DNA of 64,000 nt from Pseudomonas fulva 12-X. GTDB taxonomy: Bacteria; Pseudomonadota; Gammaproteobacteria; Pseudomonadales; Pseudomonadaceae. Positions within the stretch are counted from its first letter, which is position 1, and each line of letters begins with the position of its first letter. Positions 9,662 through 18,602 of this stretch are shown here, one piece after another. The translations under genes were made by a program, and so were the position numbers. The notes beneath the pieces are model-generated. The model saw only the letters and a list, made by a program, of their open reading frames with translations. It ran no database searches and was not told the origin of the DNA. The stretch covers positions 2,170,001 through 2,234,000 of the forward strand of contig NC_015556.1 of NCBI RefSeq assembly GCF_000213805.1, written 5' to 3'.

Positions 9662-11140
9662 TCAGAAGGGGTAACGATGCCCCCCGGCCTGCCAGGTGAC
9701 CCAGTGTGCACGGGTGAACTCATCCAGCGCGTAATGACCATTGAAGCGACCCAGTCCGGAGTTTTTCTCGCCACCGAAAGGCGCGTTTGGCTGGTCGTCA
9801 ACGGTAATATCGTTGATATGTGTCATGCCCGCTACAAGTTTTCGGGAGAAGGCCAGGCCACGTGCCATGTCACGGGTGAACACGGCGCTGGAGAGCCCGT
9901 AGTCGCCGGCGTTGGCCAGTGCCAGGGCATGCTGTTCATCGTCGGCCACCACCAGCGGCAGCAAGGGGCCGAAGGTCTCTTCCATCGCCAGTTCCTGGCC
10001 GGCCGGCACATCGCCGAAGACATGCGGCGGCAATACCAGGCCGCTGGGCTGACCGCCTGCCATCTGAGTGAGGCCGGCGGCGTGGGCGTTGTCGATCTTG
10101 CGCAGCAGGCCATCGAGCTGGGCCTGGTTGATGACCGGGCCGATCACCGTATCGGCCAGGTTCGGGTCGCCGATCTTCAGTGCCTTGACCCGCTCGGCCA
10201 CCAGTGCGGCGAAGTCGCCGTAGACCTTGCGATCGACGATGACGCGGTTGACGCTCATGCAGATCTGCCCCTGATGCAGGAAGCGACCGACCACGGCGGC
10301 GTGAGCGGCCACCTCGATGTCGGCATCATCCAATACCACCAGCGGGCTGTTGCCACCGAGTTCGAGGGCGACGCGCTTGATGTACTGACCGCCGGTGGCG
10401 ATACGCCCGACGTTGCGGCCAACATCGGTCGAGCCGGTAAAGGAAATGAAGCTGGGTACCTGATGCTCCACGAACGCATCACCGATTTCCGAGCCGGCAC
10501 CGACGATGACGTTGAGTACGCCAGCCGGAAAGCCTGCCTCTTCGAACAGATGGGCGATCAGCAAGCCGCCGGTCACGGCCGTGTCGCTGGCGGGCTTGAG
10601 CACCACGGTGTTGCCCAGCGCCACAGCCGGGATGACCGAGCGCATGCTCAGGTACAGCGGGAAGTTCCAGGGGCTGATGACACCCACCACGCCCAGCGGC
10701 TCGCGGAACACGAAGCTCTGCTCGCCCGGTTTGTGGCTGGTGAGAATGCGCCCCTCGACCTGGAACGGCATGCTCGCGCATTCGCGCACCAGATTGAGCG
10801 TGGCGTGGCATTCGAAGCCGGCCTTGATACGTGTACTGCCGGATTCACGAATCAGCCAGCCGGTAATTTCTTCAGCGCGCGACTCGATGACCTGCGCCAG
10901 ACGGTTGAGCAGCTCGGTCTTTTGCGCCGGCGTGGTGGCAGCCCACTCCTGCTGGGCACGTTGTGCAGCCAGGTAGGCCTGGTCGAGATCGTCACGCGAG
11001 GCCATCGGCATCGCCAGCAGCTGGGCGCCGGTGAACGGATCACGGTCATCGAGCTGGCGGCTGGATCGTCCGCTGGTCCAACCGCCGTCGATGTACTGGC
11101 GGCCGGAAAGGGCATAGAGGGCAGGTGTCTGGTGAGTCAT
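9662..11140 (-). CDS. NAD(P)-dependent aryl-aldehyde dehydrogenase (first copy)
   Basis: A 492-residue aldehyde dehydrogenase of the vanillin/benzaldehyde/salicylaldehyde dehydrogenase type. Catalytic residues are present: Asn159 in SPWNFP, Glu260 in LELGGN and Cys294 in HQGQICMS. It should oxidise an aromatic aldehyde to the acid in the cytoplasm. It lies 48 bp downstream of the ring-cleavage dioxygenase gene in the same operon. A paralogue with nearly the same architecture is at 17098-18579, about half identical by eye. Two such enzymes in one island would suit a substrate that yields two different aldehydes. Exact substrate unknown. Confidence 0.9.
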   Translation of the reverse strand: MTHQTPALYALSGRQYIDGGWTSGRSSRQLDDRDPFTGAQLLAMPMASRDDLDQAYLAAQRAQQEWAATTPAQKTELLNRLAQVIESRAEEITGWLIRESGSTRIKAGFECHATLNLVRECASMPFQVEGRILTSHKPGEQSFVFREPLGVVGVISPWNFPLYLSMRSVIPAVALGNTVVLKPASDTAVTGGLLIAHLFEEAGFPAGVLNVIVGAGSEIGDAFVEHQVPSFISFTGSTDVGRNVGRIATGGQYIKRVALELGGNSPLVVLDDADIEVAAHAAVVGRFLHQGQICMSVNRVIVDRKVYGDFAALVAERVKALKIGDPNLADTVIGPVINQAQLDGLLRKIDNAHAAGLTQMAGGQPSGLVLPPHVFGDVPAGQELAMEETFGPLLPLVVADDEQHALALANAGDYGLSSAVFTRDMARGLAFSRKLVAGMTHINDITVDDQPNAPFGGEKNSGLGRFNGHYALDEFTRAHWVTWQAGGHRYPF

Positions 11141-11188
11141 GGCAGTTCTCCGATTGATCTGATTTTTGTTCGAGATGGGGTATGGGCG

Positions 11189-12037
11189 TCAGGTGCGAAT
11201 CCAGGCGCGGCCCCAGGAATTGAGGGTGTGCTCGCACTGCGGCCACTGGCCGGGCGGCGTGTCGGACGTGGTGGTCTGCAATTCTGCGGAGAACTCCAGA
11301 CGGTTACGGTCGGCATCGACCACCATGAAGAACAGGTTGTTGCCGGGGCCGTGGCGGCCTGGGCCGAAGAAGATGTTGATGTGTTCCTTGGCGAAGCGAT
11401 CACCCCAGTCGCGAATGTCGTTCCACTCGTTGGTTTCGTAGCAGTGATGATCCCATTCGTTGCGTGAGCCGCGGAAAAACGCCAGCGAATGGTGCTCATC
11501 GTCCGAGCGCAGGAAGCAGACCATCAACTGGCCGCTTTGTGCATCGACCACGTTGTCGGAAATGGTGAAGCCCACGGTGTTGACGTAGAAATCGACGACG
11601 GCCTCCAGTTCGGTGGTCTGGAACACCACGTGCTGCAGGCGCCCCGGCATGCCTGGCAGGTCGGCGTGCTGCAGCGTGCTGGAGGTGCCGAAGATGGTTT
11701 CCCGACCCTGGGGATCGCGAATGCTGAAGGCGCCTGCATCGAGCAGCGGGGAATCGATGTCAGCGACCGGGCAGCACTTCTGCTCAAGGCGTTGGCGCAG
11801 CTCGCCCAGGTGCTGTGCGCTGGCCAGGCGGTAGGCAGCGGCCAGCAAGCCGGACTGATCCGCCGGGCTGATATGGACGGCCCGATTGGGCCCCAGCAGC
11901 ACGGCACTGCCATCGGCCTGCCGCTCGCCTTGCAGGTCCATCATGCGTTTGTAAAAGTCGATCTGGCGCTGCGGTTCCTTGCTGCCCATGTGCAGGTAGA
12001 GCAGGCGGGCAGGTGTGGTGGTTTGCAATGTGCTCAT
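11189..12037 (-). CDS. Extradiol ring-cleavage dioxygenase (VOC superfamily)
   Basis: A 282-residue two-module vicinal-oxygen-chelate protein resembling 2,3-dihydroxybiphenyl dioxygenases. Candidate iron ligands in the C-terminal half are His136 (RLQHVVFQ), His197 or His198 (WDHHCYE) and Glu248 (NRLEFSAE). The His pair at 182-183 (EHHSLAFF) corresponds to the acid-base histidine. It is therefore likely active, cleaving a catecholic or trihydroxy ring next to a hydroxyl. A good GAGGAG site precedes the ATG. It is 18 bp after the flavin hydroxylase gene, which would make its substrate. The length is slightly below the roughly 290-300 residues usual for BphC. Confidence 0.87.
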   Translation of the reverse strand: MSTLQTTTPARLLYLHMGSKEPQRQIDFYKRMMDLQGERQADGSAVLLGPNRAVHISPADQSGLLAAAYRLASAQHLGELRQRLEQKCCPVADIDSPLLDAGAFSIRDPQGRETIFGTSSTLQHADLPGMPGRLQHVVFQTTELEAVVDFYVNTVGFTISDNVVDAQSGQLMVCFLRSDDEHHSLAFFRGSRNEWDHHCYETNEWNDIRDWGDRFAKEHINIFFGPGRHGPGNNLFFMVVDADRNRLEFSAELQTTTSDTPPGQWPQCEHTLNSWGRAWIRT

Positions 12038-12055
12038 CGGAATGCTCCTCGAAGG

Positions 12056-13702
12056 TCAGCGAAGCGCTTCGGCGGCCAGGGCGAATGGGGTGGCCGAGGC
12101 AACGGGCTGCGGGTTGAACAGGGCTTGCAGTGAATCGGCGACATGCATCTCGTCATGGCAGTCGAAGAGGGCGGCGATATAGCGATCCGGGCGCAGCACG
12201 ATGATCGCGCGTGACTCGAAGAAGGCTGCAGGCAGGGCGTTGTGGCGGTCGCGCAGAATGCTCGGGCCGCCTTGTTGCGCCACGCTGGCTGGGGCGTCGC
12301 CAGGCTCGACGATGATCTGCCGCGCGCCGAGTGCGGCCCAGAGCGGGTGCTGCAACTGGTCGAGTGCGTTGCTTTGCGCGCGCCCGCACTGGATCAGCGC
12401 GAAGCCATCGCCAATCAGGTCATCGAGTTTGCAATCGCGCCCTTCACTGTCCTCAAGGGTCGGTTGTGGAAACATCTCGCCGGTTCGAAAGGGCGCGGTG
12501 ATGCTGCTGCTGACCACCAGGCCCTGGGTGAAGCGCGGCTTGGGTTTGAAGCGCATCTGCAGGAAATAGTCGCGCAGCGGCGGGATGTGACCGATGACGC
12601 GGAACAGTCCGCTGATCAGCCTGGCCCGCAGCGCGCTTGCAGGGGCCATCACCACGCCCAGGTTCAATGCCAGCTGAATCAGTGCCCAGGCATGACCGCG
12701 GCGTTCCTGCTCGTAAGTGTCTAGCACCGACGGATGCATGCCTGAGCGCAGTACCTGAATCAGCTTCCAGCCCAGGTTGTGCGCATCGCGAATGCCACTG
12801 TTCATACCCTGGCCCGCATAGGGCGGGGTCAGGTGGGCCGCGTCGCCTGCCAGAAATACCCGGCCGACGTTCCAGCGTTCGGCAACCCGGGCGTGGAAGG
12901 TGTAGACCGTCTTGCGCACCACCGAGGTGGGCTTGTCATCGCGGAAGGGGCGCAGCAGTTCACGCAGTTTGGCGTCATCGAGCATCTGCTCGTCGCTTTC
13001 ATCGGGGCGCAGCATCAGCTCGAAACGCCTGGTCTTGTGCGGGCCTGGCACTTCGACGATTGGGCGACGGGCATCGCAGTACACCCGGGTCTGCCAGAAC
13101 GGATCGTCATCCTGGTCGGTGTCGACCACCAGCCAGCGCGACTGGAAGCTGGAGCCGACCATGGCCACGCCAAGCTGCTTGCGCACCGGGCTGCGGCCGC
13201 CGTCGCAGGCGATCAGATAATCGGCGCTGATGGTGATTTGCTCACCTGCGGCATTTCTCACCTGGGCGACCACGCGCTGCTCATCCTGGGTGAAGCTCAG
13301 CAGCTCGTGGTTGAAGCATTGGGTCAGCGAGGCGAAACGATCCATGCCTTTGCGCAGCGTGGCTTCGAACAGCGGCTGGCGGAAGGCGTTGCGCTTGGGA
13401 AAACCATAGGCGGTCGAGGTCGGTTCCACCTTGCCGAAGCAATGGCCGCCCGGGCGATCGAAGTAATGCACGCCGTAGCCGGGCACTACGTCGCGCAGCA
13501 CTTCATCTGCCAGGCCGATGGCCTGCATAGTCCTCAGTGACTCGTCATCGATCGATACCGCACGGGGCTCGGCGACAGTGCTGGCCTTGCGGTCGAGGAT
13601 GATGGTGGTGATGTCGGCCTGGCCGAGCAGATTCGCTAGGGTGAGACCGGTCGGTCCGGCACCCACGATAAGGACGCCAGACTGCATGTATAGGGTTGTC
13701 AT
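12056..13702 (-). CDS. FAD-dependent aromatic hydroxylase (MhpA/PheA class)
   Basis: A 548-residue class A flavoprotein monooxygenase. The dinucleotide motif VLIVGAGPTGLTLANLL spans 10-26. The DG motif is at 167-168 (ACDGGRSPVRK) and the GD motif at 286-287 (AGDAAHLTPPYAGQG). A C-terminal thioredoxin-like extension follows, as in MhpA and phenol hydroxylase. It should hydroxylate a phenolic ring using NAD(P)H and O2, preparing it for the dioxygenase encoded next. The start at 13702 has AAAGGGAA upstream; the methionine at residue 6 is an alternative. 3-Hydroxyphenylpropionate, resorcinol or orcinol hydroxylases are all possible relatives. Confidence 0.87.
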   Translation of the reverse strand: MTTLYMQSGVLIVGAGPTGLTLANLLGQADITTIILDRKASTVAEPRAVSIDDESLRTMQAIGLADEVLRDVVPGYGVHYFDRPGGHCFGKVEPTSTAYGFPKRNAFRQPLFEATLRKGMDRFASLTQCFNHELLSFTQDEQRVVAQVRNAAGEQITISADYLIACDGGRSPVRKQLGVAMVGSSFQSRWLVVDTDQDDDPFWQTRVYCDARRPIVEVPGPHKTRRFELMLRPDESDEQMLDDAKLRELLRPFRDDKPTSVVRKTVYTFHARVAERWNVGRVFLAGDAAHLTPPYAGQGMNSGIRDAHNLGWKLIQVLRSGMHPSVLDTYEQERRGHAWALIQLALNLGVVMAPASALRARLISGLFRVIGHIPPLRDYFLQMRFKPKPRFTQGLVVSSSITAPFRTGEMFPQPTLEDSEGRDCKLDDLIGDGFALIQCGRAQSNALDQLQHPLWAALGARQIIVEPGDAPASVAQQGGPSILRDRHNALPAAFFESRAIIVLRPDRYIAALFDCHDEMHVADSLQALFNPQPVASATPFALAAEALR

Positions 13703-13709
13703 TGTTGTT
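13702..13709 (-). promoter_or_regulatory. A-rich Crc/Hfq-type motif at the hydroxylase start
   Basis: On the minus strand AACAACAA, matching AANAANAA, abuts and shares the A of the ATG of the flavin hydroxylase gene. This is the mRNA motif that Hfq/Crc uses for catabolite repression in Pseudomonas. Confidence 0.5.
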
Positions 13710-13730
13710 CCCTTTTTGAGTAGGGGCGGC

Positions 13731-14558
13731 TCAGTCCAACTGATGGGGCCTGTGTGAGAGGGTCGTGGCCAGTTGGGTCAGGTTCTCCGCCAGGGTCATG
13801 ATCTGTAGCCCATGTTGTTCATCCAGATCGGGGTTACGCTCCTGCAGCGGCCTTACGCAGGAAATGCTGCCGACCACGCGACCGTCACCGTCGAAGATCG
13901 GTGCCGCGAGGCCAAAGACCCCGCTATCGACTTCGGCAATGCTGATCACGAAACCCTTTCGGCGAATGCCCTGCAGCGAGCGGCGAAATTCATCCCAGGT
14001 CTGGCCCAGGTTGCTTTGCCGGATCAGCTCCGGGTTTTCCAGAAACAGCTGGCTGTGCTGACGCGTACCCAGGTGCGCGAGAATGGCTTTCGAAGTCGCG
14101 CCCATGAACAGCGGGCGCGGCGTACCACGGGCGTAGCTGAGCTCATCGGTAAGGGCGCCGCTCTGGTGGATGCAGACGACCTGGTCCTTGAACAACCGGC
14201 AGACCAGCCACGCTTGGTGCTCGCTCCAGCTCGGCAAGTCGGCTTCGAGCTGGCTGGCAGCCCGCACGAGGGGATCGCTGACGCGCAACTGGCGATCCCA
14301 GGTGATGATGCGCGAGCCCAGGGTGTAGCGCCCCGCCTCGACCTGGAACAGCAGTTCGGCATCGGCCAGCTCACGCACGTAGCGATAGACCGTGGAGCGG
14401 GTGTAGCCCAGGGCCGCCCCCATATCGTCCACCGCCCAGACCGGGTTGGCCTCGGTGAAGATATCCAGAACCCGCAGCATGCGTTCCAGGCTGGAGGCCT
14501 TTGCCGTGCTTGGCGACAGGCCGGGGCTGGTCTGGTTGTGTTTAGACAGGCCGTCCAT
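13731..14558 (-). CDS. IclR-family transcriptional regulator
   Basis: A 275-residue IclR regulator. The winged helix-turn-helix is at about 22-85 (AVDDMGAALGYTRSTVYRYV), and the effector-binding IclR domain fills the remainder (SYARGTPRPLFMGATSKAILAHL; VFGLAAPIFDGDGRVVGSI). It sits inside the second aromatic operon, six bases after the FAH hydrolase gene and 28 bp before the hydroxylase gene. IclR proteins such as PcaR, PobR and MhpR control aromatic pathways. The perfect palindrome at 16882-16904 upstream of the operon is a candidate binding site. Activator or repressor role not known. Confidence 0.9.
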   Translation of the reverse strand: MDGLSKHNQTSPGLSPSTAKASSLERMLRVLDIFTEANPVWAVDDMGAALGYTRSTVYRYVRELADAELLFQVEAGRYTLGSRIITWDRQLRVSDPLVRAASQLEADLPSWSEHQAWLVCRLFKDQVVCIHQSGALTDELSYARGTPRPLFMGATSKAILAHLGTRQHSQLFLENPELIRQSNLGQTWDEFRRSLQGIRRKGFVISIAEVDSGVFGLAAPIFDGDGRVVGSISCVRPLQERNPDLDEQHGLQIMTLAENLTQLATTLSHRPHQLD

Positions 14559-14564
14559 TTCTCG

Positions 14565-15413
14565 TTACTCGTCAGCGATGGTGTTGCGCAGGATACCAAT
14601 GGAAGCGATCTCGACCTCGACAACATCACCGGGCTTCATCCATACCTGCGGTTCGCGGAAGGCGCCGACGCCGCCGGTGGTGCCCGAGACGATCACGTCG
14701 CCGGGTGCCAGCTCGGTGAAGGCGGTGCAGTATTCGATCAGCTTGCGCACGTCGAAGATCATGTCCGCCGTACTGGTGTGCTGCATGATTTCGCCATTGA
14801 GGCGGGTGGTCAGCTCCAGGGTCTGCGGGTCGGGGATCTCGTCGGCGGTCACCAGCCATGGGCCGAAACCGCCGGTTTGCGGGAAGTTCTTGCCCGGTAC
14901 GAACTGAATGGTGTGTTTCTGCCAGTCACGCACGCTGCCGTCGTTGTAGCAGCTGTAGCCGGCCACGTAGTCGAGGGCGTCGGCTTCCTTGACATGGCGT
15001 GCGGTCTTGCCGATGACCACGGCCAGCTCACCCTCGAAATCCAGCTTGTGCGAGGCCTTGGGGCGCAGAATGGGTTGCTCGTGCGCGGTCTGGCTGTCGG
15101 CGAAGCGGGTGAAAATCATCGGGTACACCGGCGTTTCGCGGCCGGTTTCACGCATGTGCGTGGCGTAGTTGATGCCGATGCAGAGGATCTTGCCCGGGTG
15201 TGTGATGACCGGCAGGAACTGGATGTCGGCAAGGTTCAAGCGCGGCAGCTCGGCAAGGCTGTCGGCACTCAGTTCGACCAGGCGATTGCCGGCGATGGCT
15301 TGCTTGAGATCCTGGCCGATGCTGGCCTTGAGCTCATGCAGATCGATGATTTCGTCACCGCTGACGATGCCGTAGGAGTCGCGACCCTGATGGGTGAAAC
15401 TGGCAATTTTCAT
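14565..15413 (-). CDS. Fumarylacetoacetate hydrolase-family C-C hydrolase
   Basis: A 282-residue FAH-fold protein. The N-terminal cap is about 1-70 and the catalytic domain follows from ILCIGINYATHMRE. Metal-binding acids are Glu127 and Glu129 in LDFEGELAVVIG and Asp158 in YNDGSVRDWQ. Known family members cleave C-C bonds of acylpyruvates and 2,4-diketo acids or act as decarboxylases and isomerases. Encoded with a hydroxylase and an extradiol dioxygenase, and with no MhpC-type alpha/beta hydrolase in the island, it probably hydrolyses the ring-cleavage product. This is the arrangement of the orcinol pathway, where a trioxo acid is hydrolysed. It lies 32 bp after the MFS gene. Confidence 0.85.
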   Translation of the reverse strand: MKIASFTHQGRDSYGIVSGDEIIDLHELKASIGQDLKQAIAGNRLVELSADSLAELPRLNLADIQFLPVITHPGKILCIGINYATHMRETGRETPVYPMIFTRFADSQTAHEQPILRPKASHKLDFEGELAVVIGKTARHVKEADALDYVAGYSCYNDGSVRDWQKHTIQFVPGKNFPQTGGFGPWLVTADEIPDPQTLELTTRLNGEIMQHTSTADMIFDVRKLIEYCTAFTELAPGDVIVSGTTGGVGAFREPQVWMKPGDVVEVEIASIGILRNTIADE

Positions 15414-15445
15414 GTGATTTTCCCTTGTGGGTGTAGTTGTCGGGT

Positions 15446-16789
15446 TCAGGCTGCATGTCCGGGCGTGGCCCGTAGCTGGCTGAAGAGGATGGTCAACACG
15501 GCGCCCAGAGCCAGGGCGCCTGGCAGCAGCGCCGCCATGAAGATCTGCTGCAGTGACCAGCCCAGGCCGAGCATCAGGCCACCGAAGATCGGGCCGATGA
15601 TCGAGCCGATGCGACCGACGCCCAGCGCCCAGCCGATGCCGGTGGAACGAATGCTCTGTGGATAGATTTCCGCGGCCACTGCATTGAGACCCGCCTGTGC
15701 GCCCTGCACGGTGATGCCGAGGATGAACATCGCCAGCAGGAAGCGATCCAGCACCACCGGAAGCAGGCTCAGCGCAAGCACCAGTACCAGGTAGCAGATG
15801 AATTCACCGAGCAGCACCTGGTAGGTGCCGAAGCGGTTCATCGCGTGGCCCTGGACCACCGAGCCGATCACGCCTCCGAGGCTGAACAGGATGATCGCGA
15901 CGATACCGGCCGACAGCGGTGCGTTGGCTGTCGCGAGCACGGTGGGGATCCAGCTCATGATCGAGTAGAGAATCAGCAGGTTCATGGCGTACGGCAGCCA
16001 CAGCAGCAGGGTGCGGCGCCACATGCCTTCACTGAACAGACGGCTCACCGGAATGCGTTCGGCCTTGGTCGACGACGCATCAGGCGTGCCTGCACCGCGA
16101 GGGCTGACCGTTGGGAACAGACTTTTGAGCACGCGCTCGAACTGCTGGCGGCGCAGCGGCGAGCGCGCCAGGTATTCCATCGACTCGGGCAGGCGGATGG
16201 CGATCACCAGCGCCACGACGATGGGCAGGGTGCCGCCAACGATGAAAATGGCATGCCAGCCCCAGTGACTGAGCATGTACTGCGAGGTCAGCCCGGCGAG
16301 CATGGCGCCCAGTGGCATGCCGCAGAACACCAGAGTCACCGCCGATCGCGAGCTACGCCGTGGCATGTACTCGGCGGCCAGGGCCACCAGATTGGGAATC
16401 GCGCCGCCAAGACCAAGGCCAGTCAGAAAACGGACCAGCAGCAACTCGTCGTAGTGTTTGACGAACGCCGTCAACAGGGCGAAGAAGCCGAAGGCCAATA
16501 CCGAGGCGATCAGTACCTTCTTGCGCCCGATGCAGTCGGCCAGCGGGGCCAGCAGCAAGGCACCGACCATCAGGCCGAACAGAGCCGCCGCGAACACCGG
16601 ACCGAAGGCCGAGGGGGCGATGGCCAGGCTATCGGCCATGGGTTTGACCAGAAAGCCCACCACTTGCGTGTCGAAGCCATCGAGCACTGCGATGAGCAGG
16701 CAAAGGCCCAACACTTCGTATTGTCTGGCGCCGATCTGGCGGTTGTCGATCACGCCACCCAGGGCGCTCGTCGCGTTGGATTGATGCAC
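15446..16789 (-). CDS. Aromatic acid:H+ symporter (MFS, AAHS family)
   Basis: A 447-residue twelve-helix transporter like PcaK, BenK and MhpT. LIAVLDGFDTQVVGF in helix 1 carries the DGxD-type aspartates typical of the AAHS family. LADCIGRKKVLI after helix 2 is the MFS signature loop. It should import an aromatic acid by proton symport. The start is a GTG at 16789, supported by an AGAGG ribosome site and by the sequence context; no earlier ATG fits. It is the first gene of the second aromatic operon, downstream of the 16882-16904 palindrome. Confidence 0.88.
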   Translation of the reverse strand: MHQSNATSALGGVIDNRQIGARQYEVLGLCLLIAVLDGFDTQVVGFLVKPMADSLAIAPSAFGPVFAAALFGLMVGALLLAPLADCIGRKKVLIASVLAFGFFALLTAFVKHYDELLLVRFLTGLGLGGAIPNLVALAAEYMPRRSSRSAVTLVFCGMPLGAMLAGLTSQYMLSHWGWHAIFIVGGTLPIVVALVIAIRLPESMEYLARSPLRRQQFERVLKSLFPTVSPRGAGTPDASSTKAERIPVSRLFSEGMWRRTLLLWLPYAMNLLILYSIMSWIPTVLATANAPLSAGIVAIILFSLGGVIGSVVQGHAMNRFGTYQVLLGEFICYLVLVLALSLLPVVLDRFLLAMFILGITVQGAQAGLNAVAAEIYPQSIRSTGIGWALGVGRIGSIIGPIFGGLMLGLGWSLQQIFMAALLPGALALGAVLTILFSQLRATPGHAA

Positions 16790-16801
16790 GGCTTGAGCCT
16801 C

Positions 16802-16809
16802 TTGTTCTT
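16802..16809 (-). promoter_or_regulatory. A-rich Crc/Hfq-type motif before the AAHS transporter
   Basis: On the minus strand AAGAACAA (AANAANAA) sits directly before the AGAGG ribosome site of the GTG-started transporter gene, so binding would block translation initiation. Confidence 0.45.
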
Positions 16810-16869
16810 ATCGTGATGCACAGGCATTCGCGTAAGGATCCGCGATGGGCTCAATCTAGGCTTCAAATT

Positions 16870-16904
16870 AAATCCTGTAAAGTGGGATTTAATAAAAATC
16901 CCAC
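16870..16904. promoter_or_regulatory. Perfect palindrome, likely operator of the second aromatic operon
   Basis: GTGGGATTT (16882-16890), five bases, then AAATCCCAC (16896-16904) form a perfect 9-bp dyad in an AT-rich patch. A third partial half-site, AAATCC, lies at 16870-16875 and pairs with the same GGATTT. It lies 93-115 bp upstream of the AAHS transporter start, the only gene it can serve on that strand; the gene on its other side ends rather than starts here. The IclR or AraC protein of the island is the natural binder, by inference. Confidence 0.6.
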
Positions 16905-17024
16905 AATATGAAAATTATTTGTTTTATGGCTTGGATATGTGCGGCGCGGAGTCACCCCGGCGCATTGGCCGCACTGGCGTAGAGCCACGGCAGCGGCAGA
17001 GGTACGGCCGGTCGCGGTGTGTTT

Positions 17025-17078
17025 CCAGGGACTGTTGGCATTTCGAGGCGCTGTGCTCGACATGGCAACAGTCCCTGG
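17025..17078. terminator. 13-bp inverted repeat after the first aromatic operon
   Basis: CCAGGGACTGTTG (17025-17037) and CAACAGTCCCTGG (17066-17078) are perfect complements separated by 28 bases. A second small hairpin (GGCAC/GTGCC) lies nearer the aldehyde dehydrogenase stop at 17098. Together they probably end or stabilise the 3' end of the operon that runs from 24038 to 17098. No T run is present. Confidence 0.5.
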
Positions 17079-17097
17079 CCTGGCACTGTGCCGGGGC

Positions 17098-18579
17098 TCA
17101 GAACGGGTAGGGGCGTGGCGCGTGCTGGATCGAGACCCAATGGTCTGTGGTGAGTTCGGCGATGATCCAGTCGCTGTTGAACCGTCCCAGGCCGCTGTTT
17201 TTCTCACCGCCGAACAGGTTGCTGGGGTCGTCGTTCACCGAGATGTCGTTGACATGCGTCATCCCTGCCTCGATTTGCTGGGCGAAGCGCACGCCGCGCG
17301 CTTCGTCGCGGGTGAACACCGAGCTGGACAGACCGAACTCGGTCGCGTTGGCCAGCTCCAGCGCATGTGCTTCATCGCGGGCACGGATCACCGGTGCGAT
17401 AGGGCTGAAGTGCTCGCTTTGAGCCAGAGGCGATTCATTGGCGACGTCGATGAAGATGTGCGGTGGCAGTAGTCGGCCATCGACGCGGCCATCCAGTACC
17501 AGCTGCGCCGCGGATTGTTTGGCGGCCTCGATACGTGACAGAGCGCCTTCGAGTTGACGTGAGTTGATCAGCGGGCCGATCACCGTGTCACTGTCGTTGG
17601 GGTCGCCCACCTTGAGCTGGCGCGCCCGCTCGACAAAGGCTTCGACGAAACGATCATGAATGCTGGTGTCGACGATGATACGGTTGCTGCTCATGCAGAT
17701 TTGCCCCTGATGCAGGAAGCGGCCTACCGTGGCACCCTGTACCGCGCGCTCCAGGTCCGCGTCATCGAGCACCACGCACGGAGCATTGCCGCCCAGCTCC
17801 AGACCCACGCGCTTGAGCGTCGGGCCGCTCATGGCCAGACCGCCGATATGCCGGCCGACTCGGGTGGAGCCGGTGAAGGAAATGAACTTGGGGATCGGAT
17901 GCAGAGTAAAGGCATCGCCGATATCGGCCACATCGCCGACCACCACGTTGAGCACACCAGGTGGCAGCCCGGCTTCCTCGTAAAGCTTGCCGAGCAGCAG
18001 GCCTCCGGTGACCGGAGTATCGTCGGCGGGCTTGACCACCACGGCATTACCCAATGCCAGAGCCGGTGCGATTGAGCGGTTGGACAGGTGCATTGGCCAG
18101 TTCCACGGGCTGATAACGCCGACCACGCCGAGTGGCTTGCGATACACGCGGCTTTCCTTGCCGGGAATGTCCACCGGCAGGATGCGCCCCTGCACGCGGG
18201 CGGGCATGCTGGCGGCGGCCAGCATGGTTGCGCGTACGGCGCCCCATTCGATTTGCGCCTTGGTGCGGGTGCTGCCCGATTCACGGATCAGCCAGTCGAT
18301 GATCTCGCCCTGTCGTGCATCCAAGATGGTCACGGCGCGCAGGAACACCGCTGCCCGATCGGCTGGAAGCAGGGCGGCCCAGTCGCGCTGGGCACTGGCT
18401 GCGCTGCGATAGGCCAGGTCGAGATCGGTCTGGTTGGCCAGGCTGATGCGGGTCAACAGGGCGCCGTCATAGGGGTTGTGATCGTCCAGTACCTTGCCAG
18501 AGCTGCCAGCGCACCAGCGGCCTGCGATGAATTGTCCGGTGAAGTCATGCCATGGGTTGGCGATCAGGCTCATGTTCAA
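17098..18579 (-). CDS. NAD(P)-dependent aryl-aldehyde dehydrogenase (second copy)
   Basis: A 493-residue aldehyde dehydrogenase with Asn160 (SPWNWP), Glu261 (LELGGN) and Cys295 (HQGQICMS). It shares most framework motifs with the protein at 9662-11140, so the two are paralogues. It is the last gene of the first operon, 23 bp after the FUSC gene and with the cleaving oxygenase gene upstream. The simplest role is oxidation of an aldehyde released by that oxygenase, for example vanillin or a hydroxybenzaldehyde. The start MNMS could be either of two methionines two codons apart. Confidence 0.9.
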   Translation of the reverse strand: MNMSLIANPWHDFTGQFIAGRWCAGSSGKVLDDHNPYDGALLTRISLANQTDLDLAYRSAASAQRDWAALLPADRAAVFLRAVTILDARQGEIIDWLIRESGSTRTKAQIEWGAVRATMLAAASMPARVQGRILPVDIPGKESRVYRKPLGVVGVISPWNWPMHLSNRSIAPALALGNAVVVKPADDTPVTGGLLLGKLYEEAGLPPGVLNVVVGDVADIGDAFTLHPIPKFISFTGSTRVGRHIGGLAMSGPTLKRVGLELGGNAPCVVLDDADLERAVQGATVGRFLHQGQICMSSNRIIVDTSIHDRFVEAFVERARQLKVGDPNDSDTVIGPLINSRQLEGALSRIEAAKQSAAQLVLDGRVDGRLLPPHIFIDVANESPLAQSEHFSPIAPVIRARDEAHALELANATEFGLSSSVFTRDEARGVRFAQQIEAGMTHVNDISVNDDPSNLFGGEKNSGLGRFNSDWIIAELTTDHWVSIQHAPRPYPF

Positions 18580-18602
18580 GCTCCTGGGGTGGGGGAAAGG
18601 AA

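Noticed and set aside
9677-11467. 596-residue open frame on the plus strand
   Set aside because: It is antisense to the first aldehyde dehydrogenase and the dioxygenase genes, both with intact catalytic motifs.
13812-15665. 617-residue open frame on the plus strand
   Set aside because: It runs antisense through the clear IclR and FAH genes and has no domain or ribosome site.
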